A stretch of 59,347 nucleotides of DNA from Oxalobacteraceae bacterium (GTDB lineage: Bacteria; Pseudomonadota; Gammaproteobacteria; Burkholderiales; Burkholderiaceae_D), in contig CANGJE010000006.1 of assembly GCA_947454305.1 (NCBI GenBank), positions 1-59,347 on the forward strand. The letters run 5' to 3'. Every line of letters starts with the position of its first letter. The stretch's first letter is position 1. The notes beneath the pieces are model-generated. The model saw only the letters and a program-made list of their open reading frames with translations, was not told where the DNA came from and searched no databases. Of this stretch, positions 16,145 to 29,077 are shown piece after piece. Position numbers and translations under genes: made by a program.

Positions 16145-16999
16145 TCAGTTTAATCTGACGGTCATTTGATAATGGACAAGCTTTGTTGCAAGTGTCGTTG
16201 CTGAAGTGGCATCGTCGGCTACGCCGTCGGCGCCTAGGCGCTGAGCGAGTTCGGGCTGCCTTTGCAGTAGAGGGCCGCCGACCATGATGGCCAGCTTGGG
16301 GTTGCGGGAGGTTTTGCGGGCAGCTTTGATAGTCTGTGCAAGTGCAGTAATTTCACCATCCGTGCTGGCTGATAGGGCCAACACGTCAAACCAGTTCAAT
16401 GACAGCGAATCTTGGATTTCGTTTGCTTGGGGTGAGGGTATGGCCAGTACTACCCAACTTTCGCGTCGAAAAAATTCGGAGAGCATAGACACCCCTAAGG
16501 TGTGCTGATATCCCGGCAAAGTGGCAATCAAGATTCGACGCTCTAGGCTATTTGGTACCTGAGACTTGGCATTGCTTTGAAACGACGGGCTTAAATCGTA
16601 TAACATGCTTTGAATGCGCCACGAACATAGCGTAACTTCGGTAAACGTGCGCTCATCGGATTCCCATAGCTCACCTAAATAGCGGGCCGAAGCTGCAAGG
16701 AGATCTAAATATATCGCTTCCATCGGCGTGCCAATACGGCGGAGTTCGTCCACGATGGCGGTAGCCGTGGTGATGTCTTGCGACAACAAGGCCTGTGTGA
16801 ATGCGATGACTTCGTTTCTGGAAATAACAGAGGCGCCATCGGCGGGTCGTCGTGGATCGCTGTGGGCTAGCATCAGCCGTGGAATGATTTCAGCTTCTAC
16901 CAGGGATAAAAGCGAGTGTTCACTGCGGTTAATTTTCTTGTAAATATTAGTGCTAGTAATGGCGCTGGGTGGATTCTTGCGCTTGCCTGCCTGGTCCAT
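16145..16999 (-). CDS. aerR: AerR/PpaA-type cobalamin-binding antirepressor
   Basis: A 284-residue protein. The N-terminal helical part (about 25-150) ends in LWESDERTFTEVTLCSWRIQ, resembling the helical B12-capping domain. The second half is a B12-binding Rossmann-like domain, with the ligand-type histidine near residue 166 in LPGYQHTLGVSMLSEFF and a glycine-rich end in IMVGGPLLQRQPELAQRLGA followed by DG. AerR/PpaA proteins bind cobalamin in a light-dependent way and relieve or modify PpsR/CrtJ repression. It is encoded just upstream of ppsR and divergently from bchF, the order known from Rhodobacter. Some AerR proteins use a shortened isoform from an internal start; I cannot decide that here. 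Confidence 0.9.
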   Translation of the reverse strand: MDQAGKRKNPPSAITSTNIYKKINRSEHSLLSLVEAEIIPRLMLAHSDPRRPADGASVISRNEVIAFTQALLSQDITTATAIVDELRRIGTPMEAIYLDLLAASARYLGELWESDERTFTEVTLCSWRIQSMLYDLSPSFQSNAKSQVPNSLERRILIATLPGYQHTLGVSMLSEFFRRESWVVLAIPSPQANEIQDSLSLNWFDVLALSASTDGEITALAQTIKAARKTSRNPKLAIMVGGPLLQRQPELAQRLGADGVADDATSATTLATKLVHYQMTVRLN

Positions 17000-17093
17000 G
17001 CGTGTCTCCTGCGTCGCATCACGGACTTCACGAGAGTCCGGACGGCCTATTAATTCTGATTAATACCCTGACGATGCCTGAGGGCTTCAAGGG

Positions 17094-17150
17094 TGTCAAC
17101 CGTACATTACGTAATCTTTAGTTGACATACTCCCCGGTCACTCCTACAGT
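17094..17150 (+). promoter_or_regulatory. bchF promoter and symmetric PpsR-type operator between aerR and bchF
   Basis: TGTCAAC at 17094-17100 and GTTGACA at 17121-17127 are mirror-image arms around a centre that is itself the palindrome ATTACGTAAT (17106-17115). The two symmetry axes coincide at 17110.5. The right arm supplies a perfect -35 box TTGACA (17122-17127), followed after 17 bases by TACAGT (17145-17150), a good bchF promoter. The left arm gives a divergent TTGACA toward aerR. The dyad can be read as two PpsR sites, TGT-N12-ACG and CGT-N12-ACA, that share the central ACG/CGT. In the aerR leader (17000-17093) there are also TATTAAT/ATTAATA (17048-17065) and CGGACT/AGTCCG small inverted repeats. 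Confidence 0.7.
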
Positions 17151-17185
17151 CCGGCAATCAGTCCCTATCGGGCGGAGCGCCATTC

Positions 17186-20630
<3,445 letters not shown>

Positions 20631-20673
20631 TGCAAAAAGCAGTGAGCTGAATAAGAGCAGTGATTAAAAGTAG

Positions 20674-21636
<963 letters not shown>

Positions 21637-21691
21637 GCCCTGTTGATTTAGATATTCACTACTAACCGATTAAGCACCCCAGAAAGGGGAC

Positions 21692-22396
21692 ATGATGGAC
21701 AACTCCACGTACCAGGAAAAGCGTGACAGGCTGGAAGAATATTTTGATCGTACCGCCGCTGATCAATGGGCCAAGTTAACGTCTGATGCGCCAGTTTCTG
21801 GTATTCGCAAAACGGTACGCGCGGGTCGCGATCGCATGCGCGAAACCTTGCTGAGCTGGCTGCCGGAAGATTTACATGGCTGTCGCATTCTGGACGCAGG
21901 TTGCGGCACTGGAGCATTGGCCGTGGAATTAGTTAAGCGCGGTGCTGAAGTCATTGCGATTGATTTGTCGCCGACCTTGGTACAGCTGGCGCGCGAACGT
22001 ATGCCGAAAGATTTGGGTAAAGGCAAATTGGAATTTATCGCCGGCGACATGCTGTCGACCAGCTATGGTCGATTTGATCATGTGGTGGCGATGGACTCCA
22101 TGATTCATTACGAAAAGCACGACATGGTGCAAGGTCTGGGCGGATTAGCACAACGTACCAAGCATTCGATTTTGTTTACGTTCGCTCCGAGTAATCCAAT
22201 TCTGGCGACGATGATACGTGTGGGTCGAATTTTTCCGCGCGGCGATCGTGCACCTTTCATTGAGCCTGTATCCGAGTCTGCTCTGCGTGATGAAATCGCG
22301 ATAGCTGCCAAGTTGGTAGGTTGGAAGACTGGAAAAACCGAAAAAATTTCTAGTGGTTTTTACACTTCGCAGGCGATGCAGCTGGTCACCGAATAA
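21692..22396 (+). CDS. bchM: Mg-protoporphyrin IX O-methyltransferase
   Basis: A 234-residue class I methyltransferase. SAM motif I is CRILDAGCGTGALAVELVKR near residues 65-84, and FDHVVAMDSMIHYEKHDM is typical of the BchM/ChlM family. It methylates the C13 propionate of Mg-protoporphyrin IX, supplying the monomethyl ester that AcsF cyclises; acsF follows about 100 bases downstream. The start is a double ATG at 21692 after an AGAAAGGGG ribosome-binding site. Confidence 0.95.
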   Translation: MMDNSTYQEKRDRLEEYFDRTAADQWAKLTSDAPVSGIRKTVRAGRDRMRETLLSWLPEDLHGCRILDAGCGTGALAVELVKRGAEVIAIDLSPTLVQLARERMPKDLGKGKLEFIAGDMLSTSYGRFDHVVAMDSMIHYEKHDMVQGLGGLAQRTKHSILFTFAPSNPILATMIRVGRIFPRGDRAPFIEPVSESALRDEIAIAAKLVGWKTGKTEKISSGFYTSQAMQLVTE

Positions 22397-22492
22397 AAAG
22401 TGATGGACATTTCCATTCAGTTTCAAGACCTTACATAGTCTAGTAGAGCCCATAAGAGTCCATAAGAGACGATTGAAGTCGAGGGAGAGATC

Positions 22493-23572
22493 ATGAAAAA
22501 CACAGTCGATGAAATTAATTCAGTAGCGGATGCCAACCGCAAAGCGGTCACCAATACGATTTTTTCACCGCGTTTCTACACTACCGATTTTGATGCGATG
22601 GATAAGCTCAATATTGAGCCTGTGCGCGCCGAGTGGGACGCCATGATGGCTGAATACGAAGGCGATAATAACCACGATCACTTTCAGCGCGATGCTACGT
22701 TTGCTGATGAGGCGCGTGATCTCGCCGCCAAAATGTCACCTGAATTACGCCAGGAATTTTTAGATTTTTTGGTTAGCTCGTTGACCTCAGAATTTTCAGG
22801 CTGCGTGCTGTACAACGAAATCAAGCGGAACGTAAATAACCCAGATATCAAGCAATTGATGGAATACATGGCGCGTGATGAATCACGCCATGCAGGTTTT
22901 ATTAATTCATCGCTCAAAGATTATGGTTTAGGTATTGATTTGGGTGATTTAAAGCGCACCAAGAAATATACTTTTTTCAAGCCCAAATATATTTTCTATG
23001 CGACGTACTTGTCCGAGAAAATTGGCTATGCGCGTTACATTCGCATTTTCCGTCAACTGGAAAAACATCCTGAGAAGCGTTTTCATCCCATATTCCGCTG
23101 GTTTCAGCGCTGGTGTAATGATGAGTTCCGCCATGGTGAATCGTTTGCATTGATCATGCGTGCTAATCCGAATTTGCTGCGCGGTGGGAATGTGCTGTGG
23201 ATACGCTTCTTCTTGTTGGCTGTGTACGCCACCATGTATGTGCGTGACCATACACGCCCTGAACTAAAACAAGCGATGGGACTGGAGCCGACTGAATACG
23301 ATTTCGATGTGTTCCGCATCACTAATGAAATTACCAAACAAGTCTTTCCGATTTTGCTGGATATCGACCATCCCGCTTTCCGTGCCAATTGTGATCGTCT
23401 CTTTGTCTGCTCGCAGCGCGCTGATGAAGGTATGGCTGCAGGTGGTGTCATCGGTTATGCGCGTAAGGCCTTTTGGAGTTTGGCCGGTGCAGCGGTGTTT
23501 GTGCGTATGTTCTTTATTCCGGTGATATCAAATCGTCTCCCTGATACGGCGCGTATGGTGCCTGCTTGGTAA
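22493..23572 (+). CDS. acsF: Oxygen-dependent Mg-protoporphyrin IX monomethyl ester cyclase
   Basis: A 359-residue diiron enzyme. The ExxH iron ligands appear in [11 protein letters not shown] and in [14 protein letters not shown], with further ligand glutamates in [12 protein letters not shown]. AcsF forms ring E of (bacterio)chlorophyll using O2. No bchE, the anaerobic cyclase, is present in the window, so this organism appears geared to make pigment in air. The leader contains a tandem 10-base repeat (CCATAAGAG twice at 22450-22469). The puhE gene follows, as in other aerobic phototroph clusters. Confidence 0.96.
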   Translation: MKNTVDEINSVADANRKAVTNTIFSPRFYTTDFDAMDKLNIEPVRAEWDAMMAEYEGDNNHDHFQRDATFADEARDLAAKMSPELRQEFLDFLVSSLTSEFSGCVLYNEIKRNVNNPDIKQLMEYMARDESRHAGFINSSLKDYGLGIDLGDLKRTKKYTFFKPKYIFYATYLSEKIGYARYIRIFRQLEKHPEKRFHPIFRWFQRWCNDEFRHGESFALIMRANPNLLRGGNVLWIRFFLLAVYATMYVRDHTRPELKQAMGLEPTEYDFDVFRITNEITKQVFPILLDIDHPAFRANCDRLFVCSQRADEGMAAGGVIGYARKAFWSLAGAAVFVRMFFIPVISNRLPDTARMVPAW

Positions 23573-23625
23573 ATTTTCGCGACGTCGTCGTGGTGTATTA
23601 ATACTGCATAGGCTTTACGTTTGTA

Positions 23626-24387
23626 ATGAGCCAGTATTTACTTCCTGCAGCGTTCACGCTGTTTGTCTGGTGGTTTTCGACTGGGGTGATTTTGTACCTC
23701 GGTCGACTGCCGCGTTGGACATTTAAGTGGACGATGTTGAAATCGACTTTGTTATTAGGTTTTGCCTTGGTGGGTTTATCTATCTCGGCATCGAGTACGA
23801 CCGTATCTTCAGCGTATTGTGCGTTTACGTGTGCCTTGCTGATATGGGGCTGGCAAGAGATTGCTTTCTTGCTGGGTTATGTGACGGGTGCTCGTCGCAG
23901 CGAATGTCCAACCGATAGTCATGGATGGAAGCGTGCCTGGCATGCGACCGAAGCGATCTTGCATCATGAGTTTGCATTAGTTGTGTTAGCCATGCTGGTG
24001 TTTGCGGTGAGCTGGAACAAGCCGAATCAAACTGGTTGGTGGACGTATTTGGTGTTGTGGACGATGCGTTTATCCGCCAAATTGAATTTATTTTTAGGTG
24101 TGCGTAATCTCTCAGAAAATTTTCTGCCGGCGCATCTCGCGTATTTACAAACCTACTTCACACGTCGTTCATGGAATTGGCTGATGCCGATTTCAGTCAC
24201 GGCAGCTGTGACGGTGCTAGTGCCGTTGTGGATGGCTGCATCGGTGCAACCGGCGGACGGTTTTGCAGCGACCAGTTTGTGTTTAGTAGCGGGCTTATTG
24301 ACGCTGGCGGTGGTTGAACACGTCTTTATGATCTTGCCTTTGCCAACCACCTGGTTGTGGAAATGGGGCATGCGCGCGAAAGCCTAA
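23626..24387 (+). CDS. puhE: Photosynthetic complex assembly protein PuhE
   Basis: A 253-residue integral membrane protein with about seven hydrophobic helices. It matches the PuhE family (putative photosynthetic complex assembly protein 2) through TGVILYLGRLPRWTFKWTM and LFLGVRNLSENFLPAHLAYL. Rhodobacter puhE mutants have altered reaction-centre/LH1 levels, pointing to a role in assembly or bacteriochlorophyll supply. Linkage to acsF is common. The next gene is convergent. Confidence 0.88.
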   Translation: MSQYLLPAAFTLFVWWFSTGVILYLGRLPRWTFKWTMLKSTLLLGFALVGLSISASSTTVSSAYCAFTCALLIWGWQEIAFLLGYVTGARRSECPTDSHGWKRAWHATEAILHHEFALVVLAMLVFAVSWNKPNQTGWWTYLVLWTMRLSAKLNLFLGVRNLSENFLPAHLAYLQTYFTRRSWNWLMPISVTAAVTVLVPLWMAASVQPADGFAATSLCLVAGLLTLAVVEHVFMILPLPTTWLWKWGMRAKA

Positions 24388-24417
24388 AGTACAGGCTCTC
24401 GCGAATTTCGCACTCAA

Positions 24418-25395
24418 TTAGTGTTTGCTTAATTCGTCATCCATGTATGCACGTACGACATCGTCGTAATTGGTATCACGAATAAATCCCATACTTTCTG
24501 CGCGAGTGGTGATGAAATCACCTGGCCAGGTTCGCACGAGTTTCATAATCGCTGCATCTTCTTCCCATTTAATTAATTTGACGGGTGCGTCACCGCCGAC
24601 ACGACCCATAGCTGCGACCATCTCACCGACGGTAATACTCAAGCCCGGCAAATTTACCGCACCTGCACTGCCAAAAACTGCGCCATCGACTTCATGCGCA
24701 TGAATTAAATTATTAACGGTGCTGCGCGGTGAGAGCACCCACATGCGTGTGGTGGGAGGCACTGGGCAAATGGATGCCACACCATTTAAAGGTTCGCGAA
24801 TAATGCCGCTCGCAAAGCTTGATGCCGCTTTGTTAGCTTTACCGGGACGTACCGATACGGTAGGCAAACGTACTGAGCGACCATCGACAAATCCTTTGCG
24901 GGCATAGTCCGTCACCATTAATTCGCACATCGCTTTTTGCGCACCGTAAGAACCTTGCGGTGTGGCGGGAGTGGTGTCGAGTACTTTGGCGGGCAGATCG
25001 CCACCAAATACAGCCACTGAACTGGTAAATACAAAACGTGGCTTATTGCCATTGCGGCGCGCTTGCTCTAACAAAATGCGTGTGGCATCAAGATTGATGC
25101 GCATGCCTAAATCGAAATCACTTTCGGCTTCACCACTCACTACGGCTGCCAGATGAAACACGGTTTGAATAGATGGTGTGAGCGCGCGTGCCACGCTGGT
25201 AGCATCGGCGACATCACCGGTCATGGATACGATGCGGGGATCAGTAAATCCTTGTGCAGCAACTTGATCGAGCAGCACGATGCGATTGAGGGTGTGTTGT
25301 TTGCCGTCTGGTCCGGCGAGCGTACCGCGTTCGAGTAATTTTTTTGCAAGTTTGACACCCAAAAAGCCTGCGCCGCCGGTAATTAAAACTTCCAT
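24418..25395 (-). CDS. denD: NAD-dependent epimerase/dehydratase, D-erythronate dehydrogenase-like
   Basis: A 325-residue extended short-chain dehydrogenase. The nucleotide-binding ITGGAGFLGVKLAKKLLERG is at the N-terminus, VFTSSVAVFGGDLPAK holds the catalytic serine and SYGAQKAMCELMV the YxxxK pair. The PTVSVRPGKANKAASSFASG region is typical of the DenD group that oxidises D-erythronate for carbon use. It has no known part in photosynthesis and lies with the ankyrin and SSB-like genes between puhE and bchI. The substrate assignment is by family resemblance only. Confidence 0.72.
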   Translation of the reverse strand: MEVLITGGAGFLGVKLAKKLLERGTLAGPDGKQHTLNRIVLLDQVAAQGFTDPRIVSMTGDVADATSVARALTPSIQTVFHLAAVVSGEAESDFDLGMRINLDATRILLEQARRNGNKPRFVFTSSVAVFGGDLPAKVLDTTPATPQGSYGAQKAMCELMVTDYARKGFVDGRSVRLPTVSVRPGKANKAASSFASGIIREPLNGVASICPVPPTTRMWVLSPRSTVNNLIHAHEVDGAVFGSAGAVNLPGLSITVGEMVAAMGRVGGDAPVKLIKWEEDAAIMKLVRTWPGDFITTRAESMGFIRDTNYDDVVRAYMDDELSKH

Positions 25396-25462
25396 CGTAG
25401 TCTCCGCGATTGTTATAAGAATTTATGTGCGGATAGTGTACTGGATGTGCGGTTGATATCTA

Positions 25463-26917
25463 TTAATTGCGATCGTAACTTTTCCAAGCAGGCTGATTAC
25501 TCAGAGCTTGCTCCAGCGCGAGCGCAATATCCTCTCGTCCTGCGATACGCGCCTGCTGTATGAGTTTGGCTGATAGGCCCGCTCGTTGATCGGCACCGTG
25601 TTGCAGTAGGCAGTTGACGATGCTGAGTTGACCTTTGCTGACGGCGAGCGTAAGTGGAGTATCGCCATCATCGATATATGTGATGTCTGCGCCATATTGA
25701 ATTAACAATTCTGCGGCTTGAGTTTTGTCGTTATCAATCGCAATAAACAGTGGTGTTACGTTTTCATGGTTGGGGCAGTTAGGATCCGCTTTATGCTCGA
25801 GTAGAAATTTCAACAAGAACGTATCATTAAGAGAGATCGCACTAAATAACGCCGTATTACCATCAATGTCAGTGGCATTGATGTTGGCACCTTGCTTGAG
25901 CATCCATAAAAGCATGTAAGGATTATTATTTTCAACTACGCTTGCCAAGGGCAAGGTTCCCACGATTTGAGGTCGGTTTATTAGTTTTGAATTACTTTTC
26001 AAAATATTTTTGATGGCTTTTTTATCTTCACGTTTGACACGCGCTGCCAGCAACTGAACTATCAAACCTTCATCATTTGAACTGGGTAGTAGCGAGCGTT
26101 CCTCTCGACTCAGTTCAATGCCAGCTAAAAGAATGCGTGCTTTGTCCGGCGGGCTGCCTTCTAGTAATTTAATTGAGCTCACGTGCTCTAAGTCGTGCAG
26201 AGATTTAGGCGCATGCAGCGTGAGTGGTTGCTGCAAATCGCCGCCAAGTAAGGTCAGGCAATCGCCGCGAGCCATACCAGCCAGATAAAACAGGGTCAAA
26301 GGATCTGCTTGCACATCTTTAGAATTGCAAAGCTCTAAGTAGCTTGCAGTTGCTTCTAATGAATAACCCATTTGATTTAGCGAGGTAGTTTTTGTGCTGG
26401 AGTACAAGATAAACCAGCCGGACTGCCATAGCGGCGTACCCGGTTTGATTTCATCGGCTAATACCTTGGCCGTGCAACTCAACACATGAATAAAGGGTTT
26501 TTCCTTGGTTGTACTTGCTTGTGGTGTGTCTGAGTTGTGCAGAAGAAGGTTTTCCAGCCACTCACGAGTAACATTTTCACGCTCTGTGGGTGTGTCAGCA
26601 TCTAACGTAAAGCGGTGACTACGTAGGCCTTTGACGCCAGTACTATGGCCATGCACGTGCACTAAAAGGTGGTTAGATTTTTCCTTATGTTTGCCAAACA
26701 GCTCGCCAACGGCGCTGATAGAGGCTTTCGCTGAATCGAATTCAAGCACATGGGTTTGCAGATGACTGAGCTTTGCTATTCGCTTGCAAAATTTAACGGA
26801 GTTGGGATCAATCTCTTTGTCGTACAGATAAATAAATTTTGGCGTTGTTTCCGTTGAATCCTTATTTTGATTTGGGTTACCCGTAGAGTGAACAGATGAG
26901 TGGTCGGTGGCGCGCAT
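25463..26917 (-). CDS. Caspase-like (CHAT-type) domain plus ankyrin repeats protein
   Basis: A 484-residue protein. Residues ~330-445 are three to four ankyrin repeats (NATDIDGNTALFSAISLNDT; HENVTPLFIAIDNDKTQAAE; DDGDTPLTLAVSKGQLSIVN). The N-terminal half has LLVHVHGHSTGVKG (His89) and, about 55 residues later, FIHVLSCTAKVLADE (Cys148), each after a hydrophobic strand. That is the His/Cys dyad layout of caspase-like CHAT and C14 peptidases. I therefore infer a protease with a protein-binding ankyrin tail; I do not recognise a named family. The SSB-like gene lies 57 bases upstream in the same direction. CHAT proteases often act in defence systems, but no substrate or sensor is proven here. Confidence 0.6.
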   Translation of the reverse strand: MRATDHSSVHSTGNPNQNKDSTETTPKFIYLYDKEIDPNSVKFCKRIAKLSHLQTHVLEFDSAKASISAVGELFGKHKEKSNHLLVHVHGHSTGVKGLRSHRFTLDADTPTERENVTREWLENLLLHNSDTPQASTTKEKPFIHVLSCTAKVLADEIKPGTPLWQSGWFILYSSTKTTSLNQMGYSLEATASYLELCNSKDVQADPLTLFYLAGMARGDCLTLLGGDLQQPLTLHAPKSLHDLEHVSSIKLLEGSPPDKARILLAGIELSREERSLLPSSNDEGLIVQLLAARVKREDKKAIKNILKSNSKLINRPQIVGTLPLASVVENNNPYMLLWMLKQGANINATDIDGNTALFSAISLNDTFLLKFLLEHKADPNCPNHENVTPLFIAIDNDKTQAAELLIQYGADITYIDDGDTPLTLAVSKGQLSIVNCLLQHGADQRAGLSAKLIQQARIAGREDIALALEQALSNQPAWKSYDRN

Positions 26918-26974
26918 GATGTTGTAGCTCCAAGCTAGAGATTTTTACTGAGTCGCGGAGCTTTTGTGTGTCTT

Positions 26975-27433
26975 TCATGCGGCTGGAGTTCCATTGGTGC
27001 GCGTATCCGCTAGTGGTACTCGAGGTGAATTTTCTTGCCGAAAAATGTTTTCCACTGGCGGATCATCGTGCACGGTGAGCTGTAATTTATTTTCGCTGGC
27101 GCGGTGTAATACGCGTAGCTCGTCGCCGACGATTTCTGTCGTGTGTCTTTCTATGCTGTCTTTACCTACCCATTTACGGGTTTGCAAATGCCCCTCCAAG
27201 TAAATTAACGCGCCCTTTTTTAAATGTTGCGCTGCCAGTTCTGCCAGTCGTTTATACAAAACCACGCGATGCCATTCAGTCGCATCCCGTCGTGCGCCGG
27301 TGGATTTGTTTTTCCATGATTCGCTGGTGGCTACCAACAAATGAGCGACTAACTCACCACTGTTCATGGTGCGTATGTCGGGATCCTGGCCGATATGGCC
27401 TATCAATAGTGCTTTATTTAGAGTTCCTGTCAT
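26975..27433 (-). CDS. Single-stranded DNA-binding protein-like (no acidic tip)
   Basis: A 152-residue protein whose first ~110 residues are a clear SSB OB-fold: LNKALLIGHIGQDPDIRTMNSG, ATEWHRVVLYKRLAELAAQH and GALIYLEGHLQTRKWVGKDS. The tail is short and ends NGTPAA; the conserved acidic DDDIPF-like tip used by housekeeping SSBs to recruit repair proteins is missing. It is therefore likely a paralogue with a special task. It is the first gene of the minus-strand set SSB - caspase-like/ankyrin - DenD-like, nested between puhE and bchI. Upstream, 27434-27704 holds a PpsR-type site for the opposite operon and no other gene. Confidence 0.85.
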   Translation of the reverse strand: MTGTLNKALLIGHIGQDPDIRTMNSGELVAHLLVATSESWKNKSTGARRDATEWHRVVLYKRLAELAAQHLKKGALIYLEGHLQTRKWVGKDSIERHTTEIVGDELRVLHRASENKLQLTVHDDPPVENIFRQENSPRVPLADTRTNGTPAA

Positions 27434-27592
27434 CGTGATTTCCGTGGAGAAGAGACCTTAGGGTGGACGTCATCATGCCGCGGCCAAATAGCCAAGGTGC
27501 TGTGCGGATTCAAGGCCCACGCGAGCCACGCCTGAGCTGGGGCAGACAAGCGCAACAAAGCCTGGCGTCAGAGGTAAAAAGGCGGGTAAAAA

Positions 27593-27610
27593 TGTCTAGT
27601 CAGCCTGACA
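27593..27610 (+). promoter_or_regulatory. PpsR/CrtJ site upstream of the bchI operon
   Basis: TGTCTAGTCAGCCTGACA is a perfect TGT-N12-ACA match, about 110 bases before the small membrane protein gene that leads bchI-bchD-bchO. I see no convincing -35/-10 pair adjoining it. The location agrees with PpsR control of this operon. Confidence 0.65.
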
Positions 27611-27704
27611 CTTCGAGGTGTACAGTAAGCCCTGTGGCCGTCAGCAGGGATGTTATTAGTAAAAAAATAACCCGCTCGATAGGCTTTCAACCCAGAAGTG
27701 GGTG

Positions 27705-27992
27705 ATGGGGGACGGGGTGGAAAAATTCTTCGCAGGCACCGGGCTGATCGATGTGGTGTTAGCAGCCACGCTGCTTGAATGGATGGCGCTCGAAATATGG
27801 TGGCGCATCACAGGCAAAGGTCTGGATCCCGTCGAGTTGCGCTTGGTGCTGCTGGCCGGCTTGGCGCTGATGCTGGCTGTGCGTACTGTCTTGATGTCCT
27901 TGCCCTGGTTTGTGACTGCGTTGCTTCTATCGGCGGCTGGTTTGGTGCATTTGGCTGATCTCAGGCGGCGTTGGTCTGTTTCATCGAGCTGA
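27705..27992 (+). CDS. Small three-helix membrane protein ahead of bchI
   Basis: About 95 residues with three hydrophobic segments (GLIDVVLAATLLEWMALEIW, LRLVLLAGLALMLAVRTVLM, WFVTALLLSAAGLVHLADL) and a basic end. I do not recognise the family. It lies 21 bases before bchI, downstream of a PpsR-type site, so it is very probably transcribed with bchID-bchO. Its start is uncertain: GTG 27702, ATG 27705 or a later GTG are possible and none has a strong ribosome-binding site. A role in Mg-chelatase anchoring or pigment metabolism would be a guess from position. Confidence 0.65.
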   Translation: MGDGVEKFFAGTGLIDVVLAATLLEWMALEIWWRITGKGLDPVELRLVLLAGLALMLAVRTVLMSLPWFVTALLLSAAGLVHLADLRRRWSVSSS

Positions 27993-28013
27993 GTTTTTTC
28001 GGAGAAGATTTTC

Positions 28014-29048
28014 ATGCGTTTGAGTTTTCCGTTTTCTGCCATCGTCGGGCAGGAAGAAATGAAGCAAGCTATTTTGGTCGCCGCGGTTGATCCCGGTGTC
28101 GGTGGCGTATTGGTGTTTGGTGATCGCGGTACTGGCAAATCAACAGCGGTACGTGCGCTAGCAGCCATGCTGCCAAAAATGCGCGCTATGGCAAGCTGCC
28201 CCTATGGCTGTGATCCAGAGCCGGGTACACCTTCATGCAAAGAATGTGCGCCACTTAAAACGAAAGGCAATCCAAAAACACTATTGCGCGACGTACCCGT
28301 TGTGGATTTGCCTTTAGGCGCGACGGAAGATCGTGTTGTTGGTGCGCTAGATTTAGAGCGCGCTTTATCAGATGGTGTGAAAGCGTTTGAGCCCGGATTA
28401 TTAGCGCGTGCTAATCGCGGATTTTTATATATCGATGAAGTCAATCTACTTGAAGATCATTTAGTAGATTTGCTGATTGATGTCGCCGCTTCGGGCGAGA
28501 ACATGGTCGAGCGTGAAGGTTTGTCGATACGTCATCCGGCACGTTTTGTATTAGTAGGCAGTGGTAATCCAGAAGAAGGCGAACTACGTCCGCAATTGCT
28601 CGATCGTTTTGGTTTGGCCGTCGATGTGACGACGCCTACGGATATCAAACTACGCATAGAAGTGATTAAACGACGCGATACCTTTGAGCGTGGCCCCGAA
28701 GCCTTTGTTGAGCAATGGCGTAAAGAAGATGAAAAAATTCGGCGTCGCATCGTGGCGGGTCGTAAGCGACTCGACGAAGTACAAGTTCCCGATGCAGTAC
28801 TCGAACGCGCCGCTGAATTGTGTATGGCGTTGGGCACCGATGGTTTACGTGGCGAACTCGCATTGATGCGCGCAGCGCGTGCATTAGCAGCCTATGAAGG
28901 TGATACTGTGGTGACAGTCGATCATCTAAAACGTATGGCAGCTCCTGCCTTGAGACATCGACTACGACGTAATCCTTTGGATGACTCCGGTTCAGGCACG
29001 CGTGTGGCGCGTGCAGTAGAAGAAGTGTTTGCTGCTCATCCAAAGTAG
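28014..29048 (+). CDS. bchI: Mg-chelatase AAA+ ATPase subunit I
   Basis: A 344-residue AAA+ ATPase. Walker A is [16 protein letters not shown] near residues 35-50 and Walker B is [13 protein letters not shown], with sensor 1 in [20 protein letters not shown]. BchI hexamers work with BchD to drive insertion of Mg2+ into protoporphyrin IX by BchH. Ribosome-binding site GGAGAAG precedes ATG 28014. BchD follows by about 26 bases. BchH itself is not in the window. Confidence 0.96.
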   Translation: MRLSFPFSAIVGQEEMKQAILVAAVDPGVGGVLVFGDRGTGKSTAVRALAAMLPKMRAMASCPYGCDPEPGTPSCKECAPLKTKGNPKTLLRDVPVVDLPLGATEDRVVGALDLERALSDGVKAFEPGLLARANRGFLYIDEVNLLEDHLVDLLIDVAASGENMVEREGLSIRHPARFVLVGSGNPEEGELRPQLLDRFGLAVDVTTPTDIKLRIEVIKRRDTFERGPEAFVEQWRKEDEKIRRRIVAGRKRLDEVQVPDAVLERAAELCMALGTDGLRGELALMRAARALAAYEGDTVVTVDHLKRMAAPALRHRLRRNPLDDSGSGTRVARAVEEVFAAHPK

Positions 29049-29077
29049 CGCTGAATCACCCAACGTTTGAACGTGTG

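Noticed and set aside
22450..22469. Tandem CCATAAGAG repeat before acsF as a regulatory element
   Set aside because: Only two copies of 10 bases in a leader; no symmetry or known factor, so noted with acsF but not called.
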